From NCBI GenBank assembly GCA_946481275.1, contig CAMLMV010000036.1:6125-70124 (forward strand): a stretch of 64,000 nucleotides of DNA. The letters are read 5' to 3'. Within the stretch, counting starts at the first letter, position 1, and each line of letters begins with the position of its first letter. A program made the translations under genes and the position numbers. Source of the DNA: an uncultured Massilia sp. (GTDB lineage: Bacteria; Pseudomonadota; Gammaproteobacteria; Burkholderiales; Burkholderiaceae). The notes below the pieces were generated by a model. The model did no database searches. It was given only the letters and a program-made list of their open reading frames with translations, and had not been told where the DNA came from. This document shows, piece by piece, positions 53,574 through 63,393 of the stretch.

Positions 53574-54098
53574 ATAGCTACTGACAAGTCGTCACATCGC
53601 ATCAATGGCGAAATCAACTATCCCGAAATGCGTCTGAACGGGGTGGACAACGAGCCGCTGGGCATTGTGAGCCTGGCCGAGGCGTTTCGTCTGGCTGAAG
53701 AAGCGAACGTGGACCTGGTCGAGATCGCGCCGAACGCGACCCCGCCGGTGTGCCGCCTGATGGACTACGGCAAGTTCAAGTATTCGGAGCAGAAGAAGGC
53801 GCACGAAGCGAAGCTGAAGCAGAAGATCATCCAGGTCAAGGAAATCAAGTTCCGTCCGGGTACGGACGAGGGTGACTACAGCATCAAGCTGCGTAACCTG
53901 ATCAAGTTCCTGGAAGAGGGTGACAAGACCAAGATCACCCTCCGCTTCCGTGGCCGCGAGATGGCTCACCAGGATATCGGCCAGCGCATGCTGGAGCGTC
54001 TGCGCGGTGACCTTGAGCCGTATGGCCAGGTCGAGCAGTTTCCGAAGCTGGAAGGCCGCCAGATGATCATGGTTGTCGCGCCGAAAAAGAAGAAGTAA
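53574..54098 (+). CDS. infC: Translation initiation factor IF-3, probable AUA start codon
   Basis: 174 aa. The family N-terminus (M)[31 protein letters not shown] reads in frame from ATA at 53574, with AAAGGA 7 nt upstream; the first in-frame ATG (53628) would remove 18 conserved residues. infC in other bacteria uses rare AUU/AUC/AUA starts so that IF-3 represses its own synthesis. Later family blocks: [26 protein letters not shown] and the C-terminal [17 protein letters not shown]. Binds the 30S subunit and prevents premature 50S joining. Confidence 0.92.
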   Translation: MATDKSSHRINGEINYPEMRLNGVDNEPLGIVSLAEAFRLAEEANVDLVEIAPNATPPVCRLMDYGKFKYSEQKKAHEAKLKQKIIQVKEIKFRPGTDEGDYSIKLRNLIKFLEEGDKTKITLRFRGREMAHQDIGQRMLERLRGDLEPYGQVEQFPKLEGRQMIMVVAPKKKK

Positions 54099-54118
54099 TT
54101 CTTCGTCGAGTCTAGCCG

Positions 54119-54175
54119 GGCCAGGCCCGGGCCCCGGGAGGTGTCCCGCGGCCCGGGCTTGGCCTATTCCGTTTT
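54119..54175 (+). terminator. Large GC hairpin after infC, terminator-like
   Basis: A 15-bp stem (54119-54133 with 54150-54164, one G-U pair) around a loop that can itself form GGGA/TCCC, then TATTCCGTTTT. Possibly a partial terminator between infC and the rpmI promoter. The T-tract is weak. Confidence 0.55.
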
Positions 54176-54201
54176 CCGGTTGCTGATGTGCATGGCGCAG
54201 A

Positions 54202-54230
54202 TGTGCATTGGCGTAAAACTGTGCTAGAAT
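54202..54230 (+). promoter_or_regulatory. Candidate promoter for rpmI-rplT
   Basis: Extended -10 TGC-TAGAAT (TAGAAT at 54225-54230) with a weak -35 TGTGCA at 17 nt. Gives a leader of about 145 nt before rpmI, suited to L20-type feedback, with a small hairpin (CTGCC 54359-54363 with GGCAG 54372-54376) just before the ribosome-binding site. Confidence 0.5.
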
Positions 54231-54382
54231 CTGCGGTTCCCATGTTCGCAAGGACGGGAATGCAAGACTGTAGTGGACCCGCTTCCGCTGCAGAGACAAG
54301 TGAAAGTAGGCATCCAAGAGCAGCGTTGCTGCCACCTGCAATCCTGTCACATATGAGGCTGCCTGTAAGAGGGCAGAAGACT

Positions 54383-54583
54383 ATGCCGAAAATGAAAACC
54401 AAAAGCTCCGCGAAGAAGCGTTTTCGCGTGCGCCCGGGTGGTACCGTCAAATCGGGTATGGCGTTCAAGCGTCACATCCTGACCAAGAAAACCACCAAGA
54501 ACAAGCGTCAGCTGCGTGGCACCCGTAACATCAATGCGTCCGACGTCCAAAGCGTCTACCGCATGATGCCGTCGGCCGTTTAA
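54383..54583 (+). CDS. rpmI: 50S ribosomal protein L35 (bL35)
   Basis: 66 aa, highly basic. Starts [14 protein letters not shown] and contains [17 protein letters not shown], the bL35 signature. The upstream in-frame extension to 54188 is not conserved, so ATG 54383 is taken. Assembles into the large subunit. rplT follows after 25 nt with AAGGAG as ribosome-binding site. Confidence 0.97.
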   Translation: MPKMKTKSSAKKRFRVRPGGTVKSGMAFKRHILTKKTTKNKRQLRGTRNINASDVQSVYRMMPSAV

Positions 54584-54608
54584 TCTCACATCAAACTAAG
54601 GAGCTACT

Positions 54609-54968
54609 ATGCCTCGAGTAAAACGTGGGGTTACTGCACGTGCCCGTCACAAGAAGGTTCTTGAGCTTGCCAAAGGCTATCGTGGCCGCCGCAGCAAAGT
54701 ATTCCGTATTGCCAAGCAAGCAGTCATGCGCGCTGGCCAGTACGCATACCGCGACCGCCGCAACAAGAAGCGCGTTTTCCGCGCCCTGTGGATCACCCGT
54801 ATCAACGCAGCTTCGCGTTCGCACGGCATGACCTACAGCGCATTCATGAACGGCCTGAAGAAAGCCGCGATTGAACTGGACCGTAAAGTCCTGGCCGACA
54901 TGGCTGTCAACGACAAGCCGGCTTTTGCCGCTATCGTGAACACCGTCAAGGCAAAGCTGGCTGCTTAA
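54609..54968 (+). CDS. rplT: 50S ribosomal protein L20 (bL20)
   Basis: 119 aa basic protein: [51 protein letters not shown] is the bL20 N-terminus, and [16 protein letters not shown] is near the C-terminus. Early assembly protein binding 23S rRNA; in E. coli L20 represses the rpmI-rplT message. AAGGAG precedes ATG. Confidence 0.97.
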   Translation: MPRVKRGVTARARHKKVLELAKGYRGRRSKVFRIAKQAVMRAGQYAYRDRRNKKRVFRALWITRINAASRSHGMTYSAFMNGLKKAAIELDRKVLADMAVNDKPAFAAIVNTVKAKLAA

Positions 54969-56123
<1,155 letters not shown>

Positions 56124-56156
56124 GAACACGTCCGATAAATACCAAGGCAAACGAAT

Positions 56157-58598
56157 ATGCAATTCTCTGAAAACTGGCTCCGTTCCATGGTCGATCCGAA
56201 GTTGAATTCGGACGAACTCGCGCACCTGCTCACGATGTCCGGCCTCGAAGTGGAAGAGGTCGAACCGGTCGCGCCGCCGTTCTCGAACGTCGTCGTGGCG
56301 GAAGTCAAGGAAGTGGCCAAGCACCCGAACGCGGACCGCCTGAACGTGTGCCAGGTCGACGTCGGCACCGGTACCCTGCTGAACATCGTCTGCGGCGCGC
56401 CGAACGTGCGCGCGGGCATGAAGGCCATCTGCGCCAAGGCCGGCGCCGTGCTGCCGCCGGGTCCGGACGGCAAGCCGTTCGAAATCAAGGTCGGCAAGCT
56501 GCGCGGCGTGGAATCGCAGGGCATGATGTGCTCGGCCAAAGAACTCAAGATCTCGGAAGAGAGCAACGGCCTGATGGAGTTGCCGGAAGACGCGCCGATC
56601 GGCCAGAACATCCGCGACTACCTGGGCCTGAACGACCTGAAATTCACGATCAAGCTCACGCCGAACAAGGCCGACTGCCTGTCCGTGCTGGGCGTGGCGC
56701 GCGAAGTGTCGGCGCTGACCGGCGTGCCGCTGGCGCTGCCGGCCTTCCGCCCCGTGCCCGTGAACACGGACGAAGTCGTGCCCGTCAAGGTGTCGGCGCC
56801 GGACCTGTGCGGCCGTTTCGCCGGCCGCGTCATCCGCGGCCTGAACGCGAAGGCGGCGACGCCGGAGTGGATGAAGCGCCGCCTCGAGCGCAGCGGCCAG
56901 CGTTCCGTGTCGGCCCTCGTCGACATCTCGAACTACGTCATGCTGGAAGTGGGCCGTCCGTCGCACGTGTTTGACCTGGACAAGATCCACGGCGGCATGG
57001 ACGTGCGCTGGGGCCGCAAGGGCGAGACGCTGAAGCTCTTGAACGGCAACACGGTCGACATCGACGAGTGGGTTGGCGTGATCGCCGACGAGAAGGAACT
57101 CGAATCGCTGGCCGGCATCATGGGCGGCGACGCCACGGCCGTGTCGCTCGACACGACGAACATCTACCTGGAAGCCGCATTCTGGTGGCCAAACGCCATC
57201 CAGGGCCGCGCCCGCCGTTATAACTTCTCGACGGATGCGGCGCACCGCTTCGAACGCGGCGTCGACTATGCGACGATTCCCGAGCACCTCGAGCGCATCA
57301 CGTCGCTGATCGTGGAGATCTGCGGCACGGCCGACACGAAGGTCGGCCCGATCGACGACCAGGCGCCGAACCTGCCGCAGCGCAAGCCGGTCACCCTGCG
57401 TACCGCGCGCGCCGCGAAAGTCATCGGCGTGCCGGTCACGGACGACATGGTTGCCGACATCTTCACGCGGTTGCACCTGCCGTTCGAGCGCCAGTCGGAC
57501 AGTACGTCTGGCGGCCTGTTCCACGTGACGGCCCCGTCGTACCGCTTCGACATCGAGATCGAGGAAGACCTGATCGAGGAAGTGGCGCGCGTGTATGGCT
57601 TCGAGAACATCCCCGCACTGCCGCCGGTGGCGCCGTCCGCGATGCTGATCGAGCCGGAGAACGCGCGTTCGCTGTTCGCCATCCGCCACGAGCTGGCCGA
57701 CCTGGGCTACCAGGAAGTCGTGAACATGAGCTTCGTCGAGCAGCAGTGGGAAGCGGACTTCGCGAACAACACGAATCCGATCCGCCTGCAGAACCCGATC
57801 GCGAGCCAGATGAGCGTGATGCGTTCGTCGCTGATCGGCAGCCTCGTCGCCAACGTGCGCTACAACCTGAACCGCAAGGCCGGCCGCGTGCGCGTGTTCG
57901 AAGTGGGCGGCGTGTTCCTGCGCAATACCGAAGCGCAGGACGGTCCGCTGGCCGTCGCCGGATTCGACCAGCCGAAGCGCGTCGCCGCCATCGCCTACGG
58001 CCCGGCCGCGGACGAGCAGTGGGGCCAGCCGACCCGCGCCGTCGATTACTTCGACGTCAAGGGCGACCTGGAAGCGCTGTTCGCACCCCGTGCCGTCCGT
58101 TTCAGCAAGACCGAACACCCGGCGCTGCACCCGGGCCGCTCGGCCACGGTGGAAGTCGACGGCAAGGTCGTCGGCGTGATTGGCGAGCTGCATCCGCGCT
58201 GGCTGCAGAAGTACGACCTGCCGCAGGCCCCCGTGCTGTTCGAGGTGGATGCGGACGCGCTGCGCGCGCGCGACGTGCCCCGTTACGCGGACATTTCCAA
58301 GTTCCCGGGCGCCACGCGCGACCTCGCCCTGGTGGTGAAACAGGACGTGCCGGCCCAGGCATTGCTCGACGCTTTCCAGGCTGAACTGGCGTCGAACGCG
58401 CTTGGCAAACTCGTGCAAGCCGTTGTTTTATTTGATGAATACCGCGGCAAAGGCTTGGAGCAAGATGAAAAAAGTCTTGCTTTCCGCTTTGGCTTGCAAG
58501 ATACTCAATCGACGCTGCAGGACGATGCGGTCGAGGCCATCATGGCCGCGCTGGCATCCTCCGCGCAACAAAAACACGGTGCCAAACTGCGCGCCTGA
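56157..58598 (+). CDS. pheT: Phenylalanyl-tRNA synthetase beta subunit
   Basis: 813 aa. Starts [35 protein letters not shown]; then the EMAP-like tRNA-binding domain ([18 protein letters not shown]), B3/B4 editing domain, B5 and a C-terminal anticodon-binding FDX-ACB domain ([25 protein letters not shown]). Ends KHGAKLRA. A 7-bp hairpin (58620-58639) follows before ihfA, and the ORF opposite (minus strand) is its shadow. Confidence 0.97.
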   Translation: MQFSENWLRSMVDPKLNSDELAHLLTMSGLEVEEVEPVAPPFSNVVVAEVKEVAKHPNADRLNVCQVDVGTGTLLNIVCGAPNVRAGMKAICAKAGAVLPPGPDGKPFEIKVGKLRGVESQGMMCSAKELKISEESNGLMELPEDAPIGQNIRDYLGLNDLKFTIKLTPNKADCLSVLGVAREVSALTGVPLALPAFRPVPVNTDEVVPVKVSAPDLCGRFAGRVIRGLNAKAATPEWMKRRLERSGQRSVSALVDISNYVMLEVGRPSHVFDLDKIHGGMDVRWGRKGETLKLLNGNTVDIDEWVGVIADEKELESLAGIMGGDATAVSLDTTNIYLEAAFWWPNAIQGRARRYNFSTDAAHRFERGVDYATIPEHLERITSLIVEICGTADTKVGPIDDQAPNLPQRKPVTLRTARAAKVIGVPVTDDMVADIFTRLHLPFERQSDSTSGGLFHVTAPSYRFDIEIEEDLIEEVARVYGFENIPALPPVAPSAMLIEPENARSLFAIRHELADLGYQEVVNMSFVEQQWEADFANNTNPIRLQNPIASQMSVMRSSLIGSLVANVRYNLNRKAGRVRVFEVGGVFLRNTEAQDGPLAVAGFDQPKRVAAIAYGPAADEQWGQPTRAVDYFDVKGDLEALFAPRAVRFSKTEHPALHPGRSATVEVDGKVVGVIGELHPRWLQKYDLPQAPVLFEVDADALRARDVPRYADISKFPGATRDLALVVKQDVPAQALLDAFQAELASNALGKLVQAVVLFDEYRGKGLEQDEKSLAFRFGLQDTQSTLQDDAVEAIMAALASSAQQKHGAKLRA

Positions 58599-58693
58599 TA
58601 AGGGCTGATGCCTAACAGGGGACCCGGGCATTCGGGTCCTCATCCAGAACAAGGTAGGGCTTTAAAATTAACAACAACGACGTTGATTCCGCC

Positions 58694-59128
58694 GTGCTCC
58701 AGGAAGCGCTGGCCGCCGATCTGCATCGTGCGATGCAGGTGGCCCGGGTACGGAAGGAAGCGGAAAAGGAGTTGCCGACCCTGACCAAGGCGGAGCTGGC
58801 CGAACTGCTGTTCGAGCAGGTCGGTCTGAACAAGCGCGAGGCCAAGGACATGGTCGAGACGTTCTTCGACGAGATCCGCAATGCGCTCGAGCGCGGCGAG
58901 GCCGTCAAGCTGTCCGGCTTCGGCAACTTCCAGTTGCGCGACAAGCCGCAGCGGCCCGGCCGCAATCCGAAAACCGGGGAAGAAATCCCCATCACGGCGC
59001 GCCGCGTCGTGACGTTTCACGCCAGCCAGAAGCTGAAGGGTATGGTCGAGGAGGCCAATCCGGGGAGCCCGCGCAATCCGGACAGCCCCGATGGCCCCGA
59101 TCATCCTTCCCTGGCGCGTGCAGCCTGA
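58694..59128 (+). CDS. ihfA: Integration host factor subunit alpha
   Basis: The family core begins [86 protein letters not shown], an HU/IHF fold with the DNA-binding beta-arm (RNPKTGEE). IHF bends DNA at specific sites. The start is uncertain: GTG 58694 gives a 28-residue N-terminal extension, ATG 58733 a shorter one, and none has a good ribosome-binding site; the frame is open back to 58658. It also has a Pro-rich C-terminal tail beyond the usual end. Follows pheT as in other proteobacteria. Confidence 0.9.
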   Translation: MLQEALAADLHRAMQVARVRKEAEKELPTLTKAELAELLFEQVGLNKREAKDMVETFFDEIRNALERGEAVKLSGFGNFQLRDKPQRPGRNPKTGEEIPITARRVVTFHASQKLKGMVEEANPGSPRNPDSPDGPDHPSLARAA

Positions 59129-59152
59129 TAAAGCCGATCCGGCTTGTGAGCG

Positions 59153-59560
59153 ATGAACGACCGACCGAACAAGATGGAACCGACCGTGCTGCCGCCGATC
59201 CCGGCCAAGCGCTATTTCACGATTGGCGAAGTCAGCGAATTGTGCGGGGTCAAGCCGCATGTGCTCCGTTACTGGGAGCAGGAATTCACCCAGCTTAAAC
59301 CGGTCAAACGCCGTGGAAACCGCCGCTATTACCAGCACCACGAAGTGCTGTTGATCCGGCGTATCCGCGAACTGCTGTACGAGCAGGGCTTCACCATCAG
59401 CGGTGCACGCAACCGCCTGGATGGACGCGGCCAGCACGAGGTCGAGGCGTTGTCGGAACCGCCACCACCACCGGCCATGCCGACCATCGAGCCGGAAGCA
59501 TTGCGCGCCGAGCTGCACGCCATCCTCGCGCTGCTGAAGCACGGTTCGCCGGCAGTCTGA
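59153..59560 (+). CDS. MerR family transcriptional regulator
   Basis: 135 aa. N-terminal winged helix YFTIGEVSELCGVKPHVLRYWEQEFTQLKPVKRRGNRRYYQHHEVLLIRRIRELLYEQGFTISGARNRL; it has no ligand cysteines. This conserved neighbour of ihfA resembles the small MerR proteins commonly found there. Pro-rich linker (EPPPPPAMPT) before a short C-terminal helix. Target unknown. Confidence 0.9.
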   Translation: MNDRPNKMEPTVLPPIPAKRYFTIGEVSELCGVKPHVLRYWEQEFTQLKPVKRRGNRRYYQHHEVLLIRRIRELLYEQGFTISGARNRLDGRGQHEVEALSEPPPPPAMPTIEPEALRAELHAILALLKHGSPAV

Positions 59561-59613
59561 AGCCCCGCCGAGGGCGCAACGGCCGACGCAGCCAGCTCAG
59601 GCGTGCGCGCCTG

Positions 59614-59641
59614 TTGTTCTGCACCCCGGAGGTGCTAAAAT
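59614..59641 (+). promoter_or_regulatory. Candidate promoter of the response regulator gene
   Basis: TTGTTC (59614-59619), 16-nt spacer, extended -10 TGC-TAAAAT (59636-59641). About 100 nt of leader with GGGAAG before ATG 59740. Confidence 0.55.
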
Positions 59642-59739
59642 GTCACTTGCAGTTTGCTGACTCAAACGCATGACCTGACCGGAGGCGTGAGGGGCCAGCC
59701 TCGGCTCTTTCCTGTATCGGGAAAACTTAAGGGAAGACA

Positions 59740-60372
59740 ATGATACGCGTTGCCATTTGTGACGATCACCAGATAGTTCGAGCAGGTTTCAAACAGATTT
59801 TTTCGTCGTCGGGCGAGTTCGAAGTCGTGGCCGAAGGCGCGACAGGACGCGAAGCCCTCGATATCGCACGCCGCGAGATTTGCGACGTGCTGCTGCTGGA
59901 TATCGCCATGCCGGACCAGAGCGGCATCGATATCCTGCGCACCATTCGCCAGGGCCAGCCCAATCTGCCGGTCCTGATCCTGTCCGGCTATCCCGCCCAG
60001 CAGTATGCGCTGAACCTGTTCAAGATGGGCGCCAACGGTTACCTGAACAAGGAATGCGACGCGGATGAACTCAAGACGGCCGTCCGCACCGTGTATCAGG
60101 GGCGCCGCTACGTCAGCTCGCAGGTCGGCGAATTGCTGGCCCAGAGTTTCGATCGCGATCCGAATACCGCGCTGCATACGGAATTGTCGGACCGCGAATT
60201 CCAGGTGTTCCTCCGCCTGGCCAAGGGCGCGACCGTGTCCGACATCGGCAATGCCCTGTCGCTGTCGATCAAGACGGTCTCGACTTACCGTACTCGCATC
60301 ATGGAAAAGATGGGTCTGCAGTCGAACAGCGACCTGACGTACTACGCCATGAAAAACAACCTGCTCGACTGA
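59740..60372 (+). CDS. NarL/FixJ-type response regulator
   Basis: 210 aa. Receiver domain with Asp8-Asp9 and the phospho-acceptor Asp54 (LLLDIAMPD), Ser/Thr at LILSGYP, and Lys in GANGYLNKECD. C-terminal LuxR helix-turn-helix: ELSDREFQVFLRLAKGATVSDIGNALSLSIKTVSTYRTRIMEKMGL. The adjacent kinase at 60577, of the HisKA_3 class that pairs with NarL-type regulators, is the likely partner. Confidence 0.93.
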   Translation: MIRVAICDDHQIVRAGFKQIFSSSGEFEVVAEGATGREALDIARREICDVLLLDIAMPDQSGIDILRTIRQGQPNLPVLILSGYPAQQYALNLFKMGANGYLNKECDADELKTAVRTVYQGRRYVSSQVGELLAQSFDRDPNTALHTELSDREFQVFLRLAKGATVSDIGNALSLSIKTVSTYRTRIMEKMGLQSNSDLTYYAMKNNLLD

Positions 60373-60530
60373 GTGGGGTAGGCCGGAAGGCAGGGTTCCC
60401 TGTCTTTCGGCCTGCAACTGTTATAGCAATTTTCTTATTTGCTATGCAGAATTGTTAATTGCGCGTCGTCACCGCGCTACATTTCCTCGTCCGCACGCCT
60501 AATCGAACTCCATGGCAACTTTTCCCGGTC

Positions 60531-60536
60531 TATAAT
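60531..60536 (+). promoter_or_regulatory. Candidate -10 element of the histidine kinase gene
   Basis: Perfect TATAAT, 40 nt before the chosen start; no clear -35. It would give the kinase its own transcript distinct from the response regulator, whose stop lies about 200 nt upstream. Confidence 0.4.
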
Positions 60537-60576
60537 GACTCGGACAGGCCAAGCTGCGCGAAAGGAACGACAGAGG

Positions 60577-62202
60577 ATGTTTTTCACCACCGACCCCAAG
60601 TTCAGGCCGGTTCGCAGCCTTCCGTTGTACCAGACCCTGCTGTGTGTCGTGTGCGTCCTGATCCTGGTCCTCAACGGCGTCAGCCTGGTCCGCAACCTGG
60701 ACGGGCTCAAGACTGCCAACGCGCGTCAGGCGCAGGCCGATCGTGTGACGGCCAAACTGCAATACCTGAACCTGCTCGTGACCGATGCGGAAAGCGGTCT
60801 GCGGGGCTATTACCTGTCCGGTTCCGACACTTACCTGGGCCCGCTGCGCACGGCCGAACGTGAACTGGACGGCCAGTTCAACAGCCTCAAGACGCTGCTG
60901 GCCGACAATCCCTCCCAGCTGAAGAACCTCACCCAGCTGCAAAACCTCGTCGTCCGCCGCATCAACCTGATGAACCAGGGCCTGGAAGTCTATCGCCACG
61001 GCGGCCTGTCCGACATCGTCGCCATCGCGCAGACGCAGGAAGACAAGACGCACATGGACGAGATCCGCCTGCAGGTGGTGATCATGACGGGCGAGCAGAA
61101 CGAATTGCTGGCGGCGCGCAGCGCCGTGTTCTACGACCGCTACCGGCTGGCCGCGTTGCGCGGACTCGGCATCAACCTGGCGGCGCTCGTCGTGCTCGTC
61201 CTGTTCTACAACCTGATCCGGCGCGGCTTCCGCGCACGCCTGAATGCCGAGCGGGCGCTCCAGCAAACCAATGACCACCTCGAATCGCTCGTGGCGGAAC
61301 GCACGGAGCAGCTGTCCGTGCTGTCGCGCCACCTGATCCGCGTGTCGGAAGAAGAAAAGGCCAAACTGGCGCGCGAACTGCACGACGAGATGGGCGCCAA
61401 CCTGACGGCCATCGGCATGCACCTGGCGTCGGTGACCGACCAGATCAAGGCGGCGCATCCCGGCCAGGCGGAGACGCTGGGCCGCGCCCGCGCCGTGCTC
61501 GTCGAGACGGTGGAACTGAAGCGCCGCATCGTGGAAGACCTGCGTCCGAGCCTGCTGGACAACCTCGGCCTGTCGGCCGCCCTGCAGAGTTATTGCGAAG
61601 ACTTCGGCCGCACGACGGGCGTCGATTGCGAGGCGCTCATCGAGGGCGACATCGACAGCGCCGGTTCCGCCCAGTCGATCGCGCTGTTCCGTATCGCGCA
61701 GGAATCGCTGAACAATGTCGCGAAGTATGCGCAGGCGCGCCACGTCGTCGTGCACCTGGCCCGCGAAGGCGAGGCGTTCACGCTCGAGGTCAGCGACGAT
61801 GGTGTCGGGATTCCGCCGGATGCGATGCGCCGTCCGAAGTCGCATGGCCTGCTGGGGATGCGCGAACGGGCGTTGCTGCTGGGAGGGACGCTGCGGGTGG
61901 ACCGCGGCGTGAACGGGATCGGGACCACGGTTCACGCCATCGTTCCGGTAACGGCGCCGGGAGAAACCGACGCCGACGGGACCGCGTCAGGCGGTGCCCT
62001 GGATATCTCGGCGCTGGCCGTGGCGCCCTCGGCAGATCCGGCGGGCGACGCACCACCGGAAGCGGCCGAACTGGCCGAACATCAATTACACAATCACTTA
62101 CGTGCGGCCCAGACCCAGTCGCCGCTGGCGACGGCAGGCCGGGATGCGGTACCGCTCATGCGCGCGACACGTCCATCAGCAGACGGTCATACTCGCTTTT
62201 AG
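60577..62202 (+). CDS. Sensor histidine kinase, HisKA_3 class with CHASE3-like sensor
   Basis: 541 aa. Helix 1 (residues 12-35), periplasmic CHASE3-like domain (LLVTDAESGLRGYYLSGSDTYL), helix 2 (about 190-208), coiled coil, HisKA_3 with phospho-His269 (ELHDEMGANLTAIG), HATPase with DDGVGIP and GLLGMRERALLLGGTL. The last 75 residues are an Ala/Pro-rich tail that overlaps the convergent Crp gene by 47 nt. Start ATG 60577 is chosen: the earlier ATG 60535 lies in a -10 TATAAT (60531-60536). Partner of the regulator at 59740. Confidence 0.92.
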   Translation: MFFTTDPKFRPVRSLPLYQTLLCVVCVLILVLNGVSLVRNLDGLKTANARQAQADRVTAKLQYLNLLVTDAESGLRGYYLSGSDTYLGPLRTAERELDGQFNSLKTLLADNPSQLKNLTQLQNLVVRRINLMNQGLEVYRHGGLSDIVAIAQTQEDKTHMDEIRLQVVIMTGEQNELLAARSAVFYDRYRLAALRGLGINLAALVVLVLFYNLIRRGFRARLNAERALQQTNDHLESLVAERTEQLSVLSRHLIRVSEEEKAKLARELHDEMGANLTAIGMHLASVTDQIKAAHPGQAETLGRARAVLVETVELKRRIVEDLRPSLLDNLGLSAALQSYCEDFGRTTGVDCEALIEGDIDSAGSAQSIALFRIAQESLNNVAKYAQARHVVVHLAREGEAFTLEVSDDGVGIPPDAMRRPKSHGLLGMRERALLLGGTLRVDRGVNGIGTTVHAIVPVTAPGETDADGTASGGALDISALAVAPSADPAGDAPPEAAELAEHQLHNHLRAAQTQSPLATAGRDAVPLMRATRPSADGHTRF

Positions 62203-62971
62203 CGACCTTGTAGCACTCGCCCGCATAGTCTTCCAGGCCTTGGCGGTTCAGCACGGTGATATTGCCGCGGCGGTACTGGATCAGGCCTTCGTCCTGCAGC
62301 TTGCCGGCAGCGGCCGTGATGCTTTCGCGGCGCACGCCCAGCATGATCGAGATGAGTTCCTGGGTAACCTTCAGTTCATTGCTCGGCGAACGGTCCAGGC
62401 GGTCCAGCAGCCAGCGGCACAGTTTCTGTTCGATCGAGCTGTGGCGGCCGCCGACGGCGTTCTGGGCCATCTGGGCGAACAGCGCGTTCGTGTAGCGCAT
62501 CAGCAGCTGGGGCAGGGCGCCGCCCTTGTTGAAGGCGTCGCGCAGGTATTGGGTCTTCAGGCGGTAGCCGTAGCCGGCGCTCTGGACGACGGCGCTGCAG
62601 GTGGCGCGCTCGCCCATGAACAGCGACACGCCGACGGCACCTTCATGGCCGACCACGGCGATTTCCGTCGTGGCGCCGTCTTCCATCACGTACAACAGGG
62701 AGACGATGGCGGTGGTGGGGAAATACACGTATTCCAGCTTGCTGCCGTATTCGAACAGTTCCTTGCCGAAGGGCAGCGGAACCAGTTCCAGGTGCTCAAA
62801 CAGGGTTTCCAGGTCTTGGCGCGGCAGGGCCGCGAGCAACTCGTTTTGTTGGGTGCCGCTGTAGCTGACAACCGGGCGGGCGGCCAGTTTGATTTCTTCG
62901 CTGGTCGAGGGGATCTGATTCACCGATTGCGCCTTTTTCTGGGCGGCGTTACCGAGTTGGGCGTTATTCAT
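62156..62971 (-). CDS. Crp/Fnr family transcriptional regulator
   Basis: 271 aa. Cyclic-nucleotide-like effector domain (about 60-175: FEYGSKLEYVYFPTTAIVSLLYVMEDGATTEIAVVGHEGAVGVSLFM) and Crp-type helix-turn-helix (ELKVTQELISIMLGVRRESITAAAGKLQDEGLIQYRRGNITVLN). No Fnr cysteine cluster is visible, so probably not an oxygen-sensing Fe-S Fnr. Start ATG 62971 has GAGGA 5 nt upstream; the frame continues to 63031 but without a site. Target unknown. Its 3' end overlaps the kinase gene tail. Confidence 0.9.
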   Translation of the reverse strand: MNNAQLGNAAQKKAQSVNQIPSTSEEIKLAARPVVSYSGTQQNELLAALPRQDLETLFEHLELVPLPFGKELFEYGSKLEYVYFPTTAIVSLLYVMEDGATTEIAVVGHEGAVGVSLFMGERATCSAVVQSAGYGYRLKTQYLRDAFNKGGALPQLLMRYTNALFAQMAQNAVGGRHSSIEQKLCRWLLDRLDRSPSNELKVTQELISIMLGVRRESITAAAGKLQDEGLIQYRRGNITVLNRQGLEDYAGECYKVAKSEYDRLLMDVSRA

Positions 62972-63393
62972 TTTGTCCTCGTTATCTCTGACATACATCA
63001 CTGGGGCGATTGCTTGGATGGGTTTCCTCATCGCGATGTGTGTACATTAATGCCATAGTCTCTTGCCGAACATAAGACTAGCTGTCGCCCCCATGTAGGC
63101 TCTATGCATGATGTTATGTAAGCCCAGTCCTACTAGAGAGAAACTTTCAGTAGAGGGCTTTTTTTATAACTTCGACAATGGTTTGGCGACATTAAAACGT
63201 TTCGATGCGCGGCTGTTTTTGCCTTTCCGGCCACATCCGTATGCCTGTCGAGGCCGCTAAACTTTCCCTTCATCACATCCCGCGCCCGAATGCTCCTACA
63301 CGAAGGGCTTCCGGTGCGCCAGGAATTGGTTCACACAAGGTACGCTGGACCCGGTAAAATCGAGAGTTTTGCAAGCGCCCCAACGGCGAGACC
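62972..63393. other. 422-nt non-coding gap between the Crp gene and prfC
   Basis: I see no convincing ORF. It holds the leader of the minus-strand Crp gene, a plus-strand terminator at 63121-63166, and the upstream region of prfC with a possible promoter (TTCACA 63330-63335, 19-nt spacer, TAAAAT 63355-63360). Composition is AT-richer than surroundings. Confidence 0.6.
63121..63166 (+). terminator. Orphan Rho-independent terminator; possible small-RNA end
   Basis: On the plus strand AGCCC (63121-63125) pairs with GGGCT (63155-63159), with inner CTACT/AGTAG (63130-63134 with 63149-63153), then TTTTTTT. No plus-strand gene ends nearby; the last one upstream ends at 62202. On the minus strand there is no T-tract. 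Confidence 0.65.

Noticed and set aside
59561..59739. A tRNA gene after the merR gene, as found near ihfA in related genomes
   Set aside because: No acceptor/T-arm pattern can be folded from this stretch; it contains only a promoter-like element and a small hairpin.
60535..60576. Start of the histidine kinase at ATG 60535
   Set aside because: That ATG sits inside a TATAAT promoter element, so it would not be transcribed from that promoter; AAAGGAA serves ATG 60577.
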